A DNA stretch of 64,000 nucleotides, taken from assembly GCF_034344865.1 (NCBI RefSeq), contig NZ_CP133774.1, positions 7,068,001 through 7,132,000 on the forward strand, read 5' to 3'. Below the pieces are notes generated by a model, which saw nothing but the letters and a program-made list of their open reading frames with translations, was not told where the DNA came from and ran no database searches. The position numbers and the translations under genes are program-made. Shown one piece after another: positions 18,103 through 26,661 of the stretch (the first letter of the stretch is position 1; each line of letters opens with the position of its first letter). This DNA is from Pseudomonas sp. 10S4 (GTDB lineage Bacteria; Pseudomonadota; Gammaproteobacteria; Pseudomonadales; Pseudomonadaceae).

Positions 18103-20310
18103 TCAAGAAATCAACAATTTCATTCTTCTTACTACCTTCTGAGTCAAGGGCTTATCGAGAATATATTTCCCTAAACGATAATGACGAACTCGCGCGACCA
18201 AAAGATAAATAAAACCACGTTTAAAGGACACCTCGGTCTGCGCGTCATTAGTCAGGCAATGCGTCGCATAAATTTGATCGAGGTAGGTGGTAACACGCCT
18301 GCTTTCCAGAGCCCACGTCGCCAGCTCTTTCGCAAGTCCCAAGGCGAGAGGCGGGTGTGACGAAGCAATCCTGTTGCGATGCGCCTCATCCAGAATCTCA
18401 AGCCACTGGCGATTTGTCGCTGCCGAAGTGTAATGGGCCGCAATCAGCCGCTTACACGCCTGCGCCTTGCGTTCACGCATGGACACATCGGCTGCAACGG
18501 CCTGCAATACACCAACATAGCGACTGACCTCATCCTCACCATGAGCGACCAGATATCCCATCTCTTCGCCAACCAGTTCGTCCTGTCCGCCCACATCCGC
18601 TACTACGGGAACGACGCCCGCGGCCATGGCCTCGAGAAGCGCGACCGAAATACCCTCGTATTCCGACGGCATCAGCAGGACGTCAGATACCGCCAGCAAG
18701 GAAAGCCACTCGGCGTGCGGCCTGGCGCCCAGCACCCTGACATTGTCCCCAAGCTCATAATCCTTGATCAGCCCTTCGAATGCTGGCCTTAGTTCGCCAT
18801 CACCAATAACAAGTGCATTGAAGCGCACACCGGCGAGCTTCAACGTATGGAGTATCTCGGCAAGCTTCAACGGCCTTTTCTGATCGCACATACGACCGGC
18901 AAAAATGATGGTGAGCGCACTCTCGTCCAAATCGAAACGACGCAACGTATCGCCGCGCTCGGATGCTGTCATGGAAACCGGGTTCGACTTGATGCCTGTA
19001 TACATAACCCGGATCTTTTCTTGGTCAGCTCCGCGCTCAGCCATCCACTCCGCCAAGTGGCGAGTGCTCACGACATTTATGTCGAGTGCATCCTGATACC
19101 CCACAGAAAACCGCGGATGCCCGCCATTGAGCCAGTGCATTTCCTCTGTGTGGCTAAGATCCAGGAATGCAGTTTCAGGCGCCGCACTCTTAAGATAAGG
19201 AAGCAACTGATAACCCAGGGTACTTCCAGTAATAAGCACCGTATCAATACCCCGAGAGGCGATAAGGTACAAAAGAAAGCGTGGAAAGTCGGACAGCGAG
19301 AGGAAGTTCGGAAGTACGAAAATATCCGGGGTCAATTCGGCAAACTTGTGCTCCCAGCGATGCTCAGCCTCAAGCGTGGCGCAAACAGTGACATCAGCAC
19401 CGCCAGCAATCAGTCCTTCGATAAGGTCAATACTGACCCGATCCGCCCCGCCCTCAACCATCCAGGGCAAAAGGAACATAACTCTCCTGCCACGAACATT
19501 GGGCTTGAGCGGATTCTGAAAGGCAAATTCGACCGGCAATGTTTCATAGGCTGACGGGTAACGTCGGTGCGGATGCGGGACTTCTTTCTTGAAGCCTGCA
19601 AAGACACTCTCGGCCTCTTGTGCCACCGCCGTCAGTCTGCACCACTGCAAATGCTCGGGAATTGTAAAGCCCCAGTGACCCGCCCCAGCCAATCGGGTAA
19701 GCGTAGAGATGGGATCGCGACCATCCGGCAAGACAGCGATGTCATCAAAAGCCTCGATCAGAGCCGATGTACGAACAACCATGCCCCTGACTTTGACCTG
19801 AGGGTTGCCGAGGTAATATTTACCCTCACTACAACGTTGCTCGACCAGAAAATCTTCAGCCCCATGAATCACGCCGAAAGAGTTGCAAAAGGCAAATTCG
19901 GGATTGGAGGCGAGACACCAGAGCGCCTTCTCAATGAATGTTGCCCCCAGTCGAGTCGATGTATCGACAAGTACAATATACTCAGGCTGTGCCCAAATCG
20001 TACTCGTGACTGCACATTCCGCGTGTTCGCGAATGGATACCCGCGCGTCTCCCGCCACCTCAGCAACAAGCGCATCATGAACTTGCGCATCGAGATTTAC
20101 GTCATGACAAACAAGCCACTTCCAGTTCTGAAAGGTCTGGCGTCGTAACGACTGATAGACTTCGGAAAAATCCAGGCTACGCCCATTAAAGTAGCTCACA
20201 ACTAGAACTTTAGAGCCTTGTGCATCACTCACAGGCTCGGGTTCGTAACGGCCCGCTATCGTAGCCATGCCTGAATAATTGGAGAAATCAGAGGGGGCGG
20301 AGTTTAACAT
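18103..20310 (-). CDS. Large two-part glycosyltransferase (GT2-like N-half, GT4 C-half)
   Basis: A 735-residue protein. Residues 30-260 resemble a GT-A module (VLVVSYFNGRSLDFSEVYQS, LVDTSTRLGATFIEKAL), though the usual DxD is weak. From about 270 on it is a GT4 enzyme: VMFLLPWMVEGGADRVSIDL, then IIFAGRMCDQKRPLKLAEIL and DVLLMPSEYEGISVALLEAM with the E-x7-E donor motif. A basic C-terminal tail (KYILDKPLTQKVVRRMKLL) may touch the membrane. Two modules suggest it adds two sugars, or that the N-half is a degenerate acceptor-binding domain. Substrates are unknown. Confidence 0.83.
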   Translation of the reverse strand: MLNSAPSDFSNYSGMATIAGRYEPEPVSDAQGSKVLVVSYFNGRSLDFSEVYQSLRRQTFQNWKWLVCHDVNLDAQVHDALVAEVAGDARVSIREHAECAVTSTIWAQPEYIVLVDTSTRLGATFIEKALWCLASNPEFAFCNSFGVIHGAEDFLVEQRCSEGKYYLGNPQVKVRGMVVRTSALIEAFDDIAVLPDGRDPISTLTRLAGAGHWGFTIPEHLQWCRLTAVAQEAESVFAGFKKEVPHPHRRYPSAYETLPVEFAFQNPLKPNVRGRRVMFLLPWMVEGGADRVSIDLIEGLIAGGADVTVCATLEAEHRWEHKFAELTPDIFVLPNFLSLSDFPRFLLYLIASRGIDTVLITGSTLGYQLLPYLKSAAPETAFLDLSHTEEMHWLNGGHPRFSVGYQDALDINVVSTRHLAEWMAERGADQEKIRVMYTGIKSNPVSMTASERGDTLRRFDLDESALTIIFAGRMCDQKRPLKLAEILHTLKLAGVRFNALVIGDGELRPAFEGLIKDYELGDNVRVLGARPHAEWLSLLAVSDVLLMPSEYEGISVALLEAMAAGVVPVVADVGGQDELVGEEMGYLVAHGEDEVSRYVGVLQAVAADVSMRERKAQACKRLIAAHYTSAATNRQWLEILDEAHRNRIASSHPPLALGLAKELATWALESRRVTTYLDQIYATHCLTNDAQTEVSFKRGFIYLLVARVRHYRLGKYILDKPLTQKVVRRMKLLIS

Positions 20311-20318
20311 TGTGAGAA

Positions 20319-21500
20319 CTATTTCCCTGCGCCGAGACGCTGAAGGCTCTTCATTAGCTTGAAAAGCGAAAATCCATTGTAATCACGAAGTTTGAGAAAT
20401 GGTTTTTCTACAAACAGGTACGTCATGTAGGCAAGCGCATAAACACACGCCATAAATATCGGGTACACCAACCACGGGTTGTTATAAACGCTCTCATGCA
20501 GCCCAAAACGATTTATGACTGCTATCACCAATATGAAAGCAAATATGTGACCCAGATAAATAGAATATGAAATCAGGCTTGTGAATTTCACAAAACGATT
20601 AACCAAAGTCCAACGCGAAGGACGCAAGTTAAAAAAAGCCGGGACCAGAGCCGCAAAGAAAATTGCCGAACATGTAAAAAACAACGTAAGCACAGCTTTG
20701 TTATTTACGGTCCAAGGCCATCCTTGCTTGGTCAACACAATGATTGCAGCAACGAACGCTAAAGGTATGTACCAGTACTTGATCAGCCGATCAAACAACG
20801 ACCGATGCCAGGTATAAAGATAAGCAATCGCGACCCCACCACCGATAGCATCCAGGCGAAAAAGCACAATATAACGAGCATCGTCATACCTGTCCGTCCC
20901 GATAGATATACCCAAACGGGCCAAAAAAGGAACAACGATGAACAATCCGATGGTGAAAGTGGCTGCGCGCTTTACCCCCGCGCCAAGCCCAATCATAAGC
21001 AACAGCGCTAAAGGAAAAGCGTAATAGAACCACTCTTCTACAGCCAGACTCCAAGACAACCGATAGAAATCAGTCATTGGCCAAGCAAAGTTCTGTGCGA
21101 AAACAAGATACTGGAACTGCTCGGCAAAAGTGGTCGCGCCCTTCCAGTCAAACCGCAACGAAATAAAGAAATAGAAAACGTAAAGTGGAAGCGTCCTCAT
21201 CCACCTCCGGTACCAGAACCCGGTCAAGCCAATGGTCCTCATTTCCCCCCAATGGGCAGCCTCTTTTAATAGAATCCTGCCAATCAGAAAGCCGCTCAGA
21301 CAGAAAAACAGATCCACACCAAAAATCGCAAGGAAAGCAAAGGATTGCAGAATAGGATTAGGCAGTGAATGCCCGAGCATGTGCCCGAATACGACGAGCA
21401 GACAGGCAAGCGTACGACAGACATCCAACCCGAAGGATCGATTCGTAGCTGTAGCTGATGAGTTCATAGGAATTGACACTCGGGTGCTATTTATTGGCAT
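20319..21500 (-). CDS. Membrane acyltransferase, acyltransferase_3 (OafA-like) family
   Basis: A 393-residue protein with about ten hydrophobic helices. The family signature appears early: GLDVCRTLACLLVVFGHMLGH with the catalytic His, then FFCLSGFLIGRILLKEA and the RRWMRTLPLYVFYF arginine motif. Such enzymes transfer acetyl or other acyl groups to sugars of LPS or exopolysaccharide from the membrane. ATG 21500 overlaps the end of the preceding hypothetical gene; an alternative start is ATG 21467, and neither has a clear ribosome site. It probably O-acetylates the O chain. Confidence 0.88.
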   Translation of the reverse strand: MPINSTRVSIPMNSSATATNRSFGLDVCRTLACLLVVFGHMLGHSLPNPILQSFAFLAIFGVDLFFCLSGFLIGRILLKEAAHWGEMRTIGLTGFWYRRWMRTLPLYVFYFFISLRFDWKGATTFAEQFQYLVFAQNFAWPMTDFYRLSWSLAVEEWFYYAFPLALLLMIGLGAGVKRAATFTIGLFIVVPFLARLGISIGTDRYDDARYIVLFRLDAIGGGVAIAYLYTWHRSLFDRLIKYWYIPLAFVAAIIVLTKQGWPWTVNNKAVLTLFFTCSAIFFAALVPAFFNLRPSRWTLVNRFVKFTSLISYSIYLGHIFAFILVIAVINRFGLHESVYNNPWLVYPIFMACVYALAYMTYLFVEKPFLKLRDYNGFSLFKLMKSLQRLGAGK

Positions 21501-21929
21501 TTATTTGCTTGGTCCACAGTATTTCGCAGCAATGACCGGCCGGGGATTTAAACTGTCCCAAGGCAACCCGATCAACTGCAGCGGGTCCAAACTCTATTCG
21601 GTACTTACAGTAGGCAACGCCCGACCGCGTGCTGGTACTCTTTGGCGTAAGTGATTTCAAACTGAAATCCATATTAATAAAGCCTTCAGGACCGGCCTTA
21701 GAAAGATCAACCGGATATGCATGAAGAAAAAAGGATCCTCAAAACGCCCGACTTCACAATCCTTGAGTTCGAACTCCACCCCAGAGCTTGCAACCGCTAC
21801 CTGCAGTCCTTCCGCGACCGCAACCGAGGCGACACTCTCGCCCCCATCCCAACGAGTGAAATATAAAGTGCCAATAGCGAGCACGACAAACAAAGAAACT
21901 GCACCTAGAATCCTAAAATCAATTTTCAC
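21487..21929 (-). pseudogene. Membrane-anchored hypothetical protein of the O-antigen cluster, frameshifted
   Basis: I do not recognise a family. From GTG 21929 (AAGGGA just upstream) it reads MKIDFRILGAVSLFVVLAIG, an N-terminal transmembrane helix, then a small beta-rich domain with VEFELKDCEVGRFEDPF. There the frame breaks at a run of six A at 21727-21732. With a seventh, the protein continues FLHAYPVDLSKAGPEGFINM into the downstream frame and ends NANK at 21487, 147 residues in all. The domain would face the periplasm. It overlaps the start of the acyltransferase gene by 14 bases, which suggests a joint role in modifying the exported chain. Confidence 0.65.
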
Positions 21930-22067
21930 TCGGTTTCCCTTCACTGTTGAAATACACCTGCTCACAATAAAACCAAAGACTCCTTCCAGGGCACACACCC
22001 CGAAATAATCGTTGGCTCCGGCGAAGCGTCCGCAGCTACTCAAGTAACCACGGACGAGCGCTTGATG

Positions 22068-23129
22068 TTACGCAGATCTCAATTTTCGAATAACTTTATC
22101 TGCAAAACCACGCAGACCACCTGACGCAACAGTTTGAGCAGGAGCGGCTACCAGAGCAGCAGAACTGAAAAAGTCTTCCTTGCCGGTGAGCGCAATAAAA
22201 TCCAGATAATTGAAGCCGTGGATCGATTCGATATGCTCCTGCTCTTTGGGGCACGTCATCAATTGATAGAGCAACTCAATACCGAAAAGACGAGTACCTG
22301 GGCAAGTGCCAGCATGAATGGCGACCATAGCGAGTAGATACTTGGGGCTGGCGCCCGCAGGCGTCACCCATTGCTCGGACTCCGGAAATGCTTCAAGGAT
22401 GTCCGCGAGCGGCAAGTCGATATAATGCTGCTTCTGCAGATGCCATTCCAGCTTCAACCGTGCCCGCCGGTCCGGCCGGTCCCCGCTGGCATTGGATTGA
22501 TCCGAGAAAATCCGATGTAAGGTCAGATTTTCCTGAACCACATGGATGTCGGTGACCTTGAGCAAACGAGTCCAGAGTTCCGCGTCATCAATCTGGGCAT
22601 GGGCACACTTGTACAACCCACTCTGCTCATAGGCACTTCTTCTGACCAATGCACTAGGGTGGCACAGTTGATTCATATTGAAGAAGAGTGCACGTAGCCA
22701 CGCCGCTCGGGACTTATTTGGCTGGTTAAACCAGTCGAGATTCAACGAACGGTTATTTTCATCAATACACTGAACATGGGAAAACACCGCACCTATTTGC
22801 GGATTCGCCTCGAGCACAGCAACTTGCTTTTCCAGCTTATCGAGCGCCCAAGCATCGTCCGAGTGATGAATGGCGATGTAGTCGCCAGTGGATTGGGTTT
22901 CGATAGCACGGTTGATGTTATAGATATAACGACGAGTCCTATCATTCCGGACCTTGATAATTCTCGGGTCGTTGTAGGCCTGAATCACCTCCCAAGAAGC
23001 ATCCGTCGATACATCATCAACGATAATCAACTCCCAATCACTGAAGGACTGATTGACAACAGTGTCGATCGCCTGCTTTACAAATTTATCGTGATTGAAC
23101 GACGTGAGTACAACCGACACTTTTGCCAC
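22068..23129 (-). CDS. Glycosyltransferase family 2
   Basis: A 353-residue GT-A enzyme: KVSVVLTSFNHDKFVKQAI, the nucleotide-binding IIVDDVSTDASWEVI, and AIHHSDDAW carrying the DD of the metal site. I start it at GTG 23129 because AAGGAG precedes it by 6 bases; that site overlaps the end of the sulfotransferase gene, so the two are coupled. The long upstream extension to 23246 is antisense-like and has no site. Likely one of the O-chain sugar transferases. Confidence 0.87.
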   Translation of the reverse strand: MAKVSVVLTSFNHDKFVKQAIDTVVNQSFSDWELIIVDDVSTDASWEVIQAYNDPRIIKVRNDRTRRYIYNINRAIETQSTGDYIAIHHSDDAWALDKLEKQVAVLEANPQIGAVFSHVQCIDENNRSLNLDWFNQPNKSRAAWLRALFFNMNQLCHPSALVRRSAYEQSGLYKCAHAQIDDAELWTRLLKVTDIHVVQENLTLHRIFSDQSNASGDRPDRRARLKLEWHLQKQHYIDLPLADILEAFPESEQWVTPAGASPKYLLAMVAIHAGTCPGTRLFGIELLYQLMTCPKEQEHIESIHGFNYLDFIALTGKEDFFSSAALVAAPAQTVASGGLRGFADKVIRKLRSA

Positions 23130-23130
23130 T

Positions 23131-25071
23131 TTAATCTCCTTTGCGCTTCTTTGTAGGCTGCACAATCCTGCGCAATCGAGCAACAATCGCGGTTTCAAAA
23201 AATCCATAAACACTAAGGTATCGTTTATGTTTCCGGTGGAGCTCATTAATCCTATGACTGAGTAGCGCAGAGCTCGCCCTCAACTCTTCCAAATTCGAAT
23301 TAGCCAACCCTAAACTTACCTTCAAAGCCTGCAGCTCCGTGCTGGTTAGCGCGTAGCTTGCCCTCGACTCCTTCAGTTCGGAAGTGGTTAACTCATAACA
23401 CACCCTCAGTTCGTCCAGCTCATTGCTGGTCAGCGAAAAACTCGCCCTCAACTCCTTCAACTCGGAAGAGGTCAACTCGGACCTCAGCTTCAGCGCCACC
23501 AGTTCTTTGCTGGTCAGCGCAAAGCTCGCCCTTAATTCTTCCAACTCGGAAGTAGCCAGTCCCGAGCTGACCTTCAACTCTTCTAGCTCTTTACAAGTCA
23601 GCGCAAAACTCGCCCTCAACTCCTCCAGCTCGGAATTGGCCAATCCTGAACTCACCCTCAACGCCTCCAGCTCTGTGCTCGTCAGCGTGAAGCTTGCCCT
23701 CAATTCCTCCAACTCTGCGCTGGTCAACTCAGAACTTACCTTCAACCCCTCCAGCTCTGCGCTGGTCAGAGTGAAGCTTGCCCTCAACTCCTTCAATTCG
23801 GAATTGCTCAACTCAGAACTTACTTTCAACCCTTCCAGCTCTGTGTTGGTCAACGCAAAGCTCACCGTCAACTCTTCCAGCTCGGCATTGGTTGACTTAG
23901 AGCTAACCTTCAACTCCAACAGCTCTGTGCCAGTGAGCAAGTAGTTTGCCTTCAACTCCTCCAACTCGGATTTGGTTGACTCAGAGCTTACTTTCAACCC
24001 CTCCAATTCTGTGTTGGTAAGCGCGAAGTTCGCCCTCAACTCAGCCAGCTCCTCCGACTCACCCCGAACAGAGTGAAGCGCCTGAGGATCACTGGCAATG
24101 CTGGCTTGCAACGCCAACAACTGGCTTTCTTTTTCCTGACATGCGGTCATCCAGGCAGCACGCTGCTCCAACAACCACTCTTTGTCTTTGGTCAGCACTT
24201 CGAGTTGATTACTGTAATGTTGGCGCATCTCAGCTATGCGTTGATGCCGACCTCGCAGCAGTTCGATCCCCTTCAGCACAGAAGACAACTGCTCTTGCGA
24301 AAACGTTTCCTTGGCCGGCGGAAGTTCAGTCGAGTAGCCAAATAGTTCGAAGTCGCGAGCATACAACTGGTCGATAATCTCTTTAGATCGCGCATTTATA
24401 AACTCGGGCAAATAAGGGATCAGGCTCTCGTTCGCACGCGTCGTCGTAAAAGGGTTTATGTAGGCATCTCCAAGATGCGCACTCAAGGCTGCATTAAGTT
24501 TTTTAGTATCCTCTATCTTCGATACTATGGTGTATGAAAAAAGATCAGGCCTTAGCAAGTCGTACTGGGGCGTCCAATGGCTGTCCTGGTACTGAGGGGC
24601 TTCGTGCGCATACAGAAACTCTACAAACTGCTCAAAAGAAGTCGCTACATCACTAATCGATGAAATATCACAACTGACAAACTCTTGCCCTTTGTAGCGT
24701 TCCATTTGCAAGGGCTCACACAGCAACACTTTTGATTGCCATGCAGAGAAAATTCTCTTGTAGGGATTTCTCACCACTGCAAAGGTTAAATACCCCTCAG
24801 TCTTGATCTGATCCAATCGCTCCTGCGTAGAAACAAACAGCTGGGGAGCCACGTACCATAACGAATCGTGAACAACCAGTTCAGGATCCGACTCAGTACT
24901 AGTTTTTAACTCTCGAACCGCTTCGGCAACACCCTCAAGCTCCGAAATCCACCATTTCAGGGAAGTACAAGCTACTTTGGGGGTCGCAACATAAAACAGC
25001 TTATTTTTTTCAGAAGCGTAGCTATTCCACAAAAAATAATCCAACAAGCGCTGGTCATCAATGCTCGTCAT
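23131..25071 (-). CDS. Sulfotransferase with a 19-repeat coiled-coil tail (candidate O-chain cap and length ruler)
   Basis: A 646-residue protein. Residues 1-250 form a Sulfotransfer_2-type domain: the PAPS 5'-phosphosulfate loop PKVACTSLK at 31-39 and the 3'-phosphate motif RNPYKRIFSAW at 101-111. Residues 255-340 are a charged coiled coil (GRHQRIAEMRQHYSNQLEVL). Residues 341-606 are 19 back-to-back 14-residue units of the type ELEELRASFALTST, alternating two subtypes. The last 40 residues are basic with FFETAIVARLRRIVQP, a possible amphipathic membrane helix. ATG overlaps the stop of the preceding small gene as ATGA, downstream of wzt. Sulfation is well supported; the ruler role is inference from the WbdD precedent. 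Confidence 0.85.
   Translation of the reverse strand: MTSIDDQRLLDYFLWNSYASEKNKLFYVATPKVACTSLKWWISELEGVAEAVRELKTSTESDPELVVHDSLWYVAPQLFVSTQERLDQIKTEGYLTFAVVRNPYKRIFSAWQSKVLLCEPLQMERYKGQEFVSCDISSISDVATSFEQFVEFLYAHEAPQYQDSHWTPQYDLLRPDLFSYTIVSKIEDTKKLNAALSAHLGDAYINPFTTTRANESLIPYLPEFINARSKEIIDQLYARDFELFGYSTELPPAKETFSQEQLSSVLKGIELLRGRHQRIAEMRQHYSNQLEVLTKDKEWLLEQRAAWMTACQEKESQLLALQASIASDPQALHSVRGESEELAELRANFALTNTELEGLKVSSESTKSELEELKANYLLTGTELLELKVSSKSTNAELEELTVSFALTNTELEGLKVSSELSNSELKELRASFTLTSAELEGLKVSSELTSAELEELRASFTLTSTELEALRVSSGLANSELEELRASFALTCKELEELKVSSGLATSELEELRASFALTSKELVALKLRSELTSSELKELRASFSLTSNELDELRVCYELTTSELKESRASYALTSTELQALKVSLGLANSNLEELRASSALLSHRINELHRKHKRYLSVYGFFETAIVARLRRIVQPTKKRKGD
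23254..24051 (-). repeat. In-frame 42-base tandem repeats (19 units) coding the coiled coil
   Basis: Exactly 798 bases encode 19 consecutive 14-residue units, each beginning (E/N)L and mostly reading ELxxLxxSxxLTxx. Odd and even units differ (RASFALTST type against KVSSELTNS type), making an 84-base higher period. Such repeats can lengthen or shorten by recombination without breaking the frame. Confidence 0.9.
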
Positions 25072-25361
25072 TGGCGGCCTCTCAGGCTCTTTTTCTTAAA
25101 AACGGAGACTTTTCCGATACTCAAGCACTCTTCGTACCGCGTTGCGAGTGACTCGTTGATCCGGATGCGAGGACGGGGCCTGGTCGAGTCATCATAAGCT
25201 ATGCAAGCACCTTCGGCCGCACTGGACAGCCAGCACTCGAAACCCGGCTCACGATACGAGCCAGCCACGACAATACCGTCCAACTGCACCTGACTGCCCA
25301 GGGAATAGACAGCATGTACACCTGCGAAAGTATTTTCAGAGCAGTTCAAGAGCTGGCTCAT
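25068..25361 (-). CDS. Unknown 97-residue protein between wzt and the sulfotransferase
   Basis: I do not recognise it. ATG 25361 lies 26 bases inside the end of wzt and its stop overlaps the sulfotransferase ATG as ATGA, so all three would be translated as a coupled unit. The sequence is soluble, with SLGSQVQLDGIVVAGSYREP in the middle and a basic tail SVFKKKSLRGRQ. The tight overlaps on both sides argue that it is real. It could be a small adaptor for Wzt or the sulfotransferase. Confidence 0.6.
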   Translation of the reverse strand: MSQLLNCSENTFAGVHAVYSLGSQVQLDGIVVAGSYREPGFECWLSSAAEGACIAYDDSTRPRPRIRINESLATRYEECLSIGKVSVFKKKSLRGRQ

Positions 25362-26661
25362 TAGTAGACGCGTCCATATAACCGAAAGACCTGACACCTT
25401 GATCCGATACAAGACGGAACATCAGCGCATCCAAAATTCTGTGGCTGCAGGAGGGTTCGCTTTCCGACCACACTCCACCACCCACAAAGTATACGCCAGG
25501 CAGCATCACCATCTTGAAGCTGAAAGTGATTCTGAACGACTGCTCGCCACTCTCAAGCTCGACGTACCTTCCCTCCTCGGGATAACGCTGGCCGGTAATA
25601 ACCACTCCGGAGATAGAGCGAATATGGACAGCGATAAATGCCCTTGAAACAGACTCCTTGAGAACGCCTGACATGACGATATCGTAATCTCCGCCAGCCT
25701 GGAGCACATTGCAGCGTCGCCCTTGCTTGTCGAAAATTTCGAAACTGTCGATCCGTGCCCCCAACTCCGGATAGACCGTCGTCGAATCGGGCACCATCCC
25801 TGCGTCGAAATACTGTTCGTCGGCGATCGAAACCGGCTCGATACTGACCTCTTGGGTCTTGGCAACAGCGCTGGCATCACCCAGAAGCCGAAACTCCTCG
25901 ATTAACCGAGGCTGCTCGTCTACAGGCGCGTAGATCAGTTTTTGATACGCACGAATCACATCCATCGGCGCAGCGGTACAGATGTGCTCGCCCCGCTCCA
26001 TCAAAATTGCCCGATCGCAGAACTCAACGACCTGAGGACCGGAATGGGACACGAAAAGAATCGAAGTACCCTTGGCCTTCAATTCATCGAGACGAGCGAA
26101 ACATTTGCGCTGAAATCGCTCATCACCCACGGCCAGCGCTTCGTCGACGATGAGGATATCCGGATCTATCATGGCCTGTACGGCAAACGCCAGACGAACA
26201 ATCATACCGCTCGAATATGTCTTCGTCGGTTGATGGATGAACTCTCCAATGTCGGCAAAGGCCACAATATCATCGTAACGCTCATCGACTTCAGCGCGGC
26301 TTAATCCGAGGATAGCGGCATTCATGTAGACGTTTTCGTGCCCTGTGAACTCGGGATTGAAACCGGAGCCCAACTCAAGCAATGCACCAATTCGCCCTTT
26401 GGTCTCGACCTCGCCGGCGCTCTGGCTCAACGTGCCGCAGATGACCTGAAGCAGCGTCGACTTGCCACTACCGTTACGACCCACGATACCGACCGTCTCA
26501 CCCTTCTTGATCTCGAACGAGATATTTTTGAGTGCCCAAAACTCTTGGTAGTATTTTTTTCGCTGCCCCGCAAACATTTGGGCAAGGCGGTCACGAGGCT
26601 TGCCATAAATATGGTAGCACTTGCTGACATCTTGAAGCTTGATTGCGATCTCAGAGGACAT
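25336..26661 (-). CDS. wzt: O-antigen ABC exporter, ATP-binding subunit with C-terminal substrate-recognition domain
   Basis: A 441-residue protein. Residues 1-250 are the nucleotide-binding domain: Walker A GRNGSGKST at 61-69, signature YSSGM at 149-153, Walker B ILIVDE at 169-174, and FVSHSG for the His switch. Residues 265-441 form an extra beta-rich domain (FEIFDKQGRRCNVLQAGGDY, MLPGVYFVGGGVWSES). In E. coli O9a-type exporters that domain binds the modified non-reducing end of the finished chain, and the total length here is similar. ATG 26661 overlaps the wzm end by 11 bases. Its presence implies that this O chain carries a terminal modification. Confidence 0.93.
   Translation of the reverse strand: MSSEIAIKLQDVSKCYHIYGKPRDRLAQMFAGQRKKYYQEFWALKNISFEIKKGETVGIVGRNGSGKSTLLQVICGTLSQSAGEVETKGRIGALLELGSGFNPEFTGHENVYMNAAILGLSRAEVDERYDDIVAFADIGEFIHQPTKTYSSGMIVRLAFAVQAMIDPDILIVDEALAVGDERFQRKCFARLDELKAKGTSILFVSHSGPQVVEFCDRAILMERGEHICTAAPMDVIRAYQKLIYAPVDEQPRLIEEFRLLGDASAVAKTQEVSIEPVSIADEQYFDAGMVPDSTTVYPELGARIDSFEIFDKQGRRCNVLQAGGDYDIVMSGVLKESVSRAFIAVHIRSISGVVITGQRYPEEGRYVELESGEQSFRITFSFKMVMLPGVYFVGGGVWSESEPSCSHRILDALMFRLVSDQGVRSFGYMDASTNEPALELL

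Noticed and set aside
23254..24051. Repeats resembling a CRISPR or satellite array
   Set aside because: The units are in frame, contiguous without spacers and encode heptad-like protein repeats.
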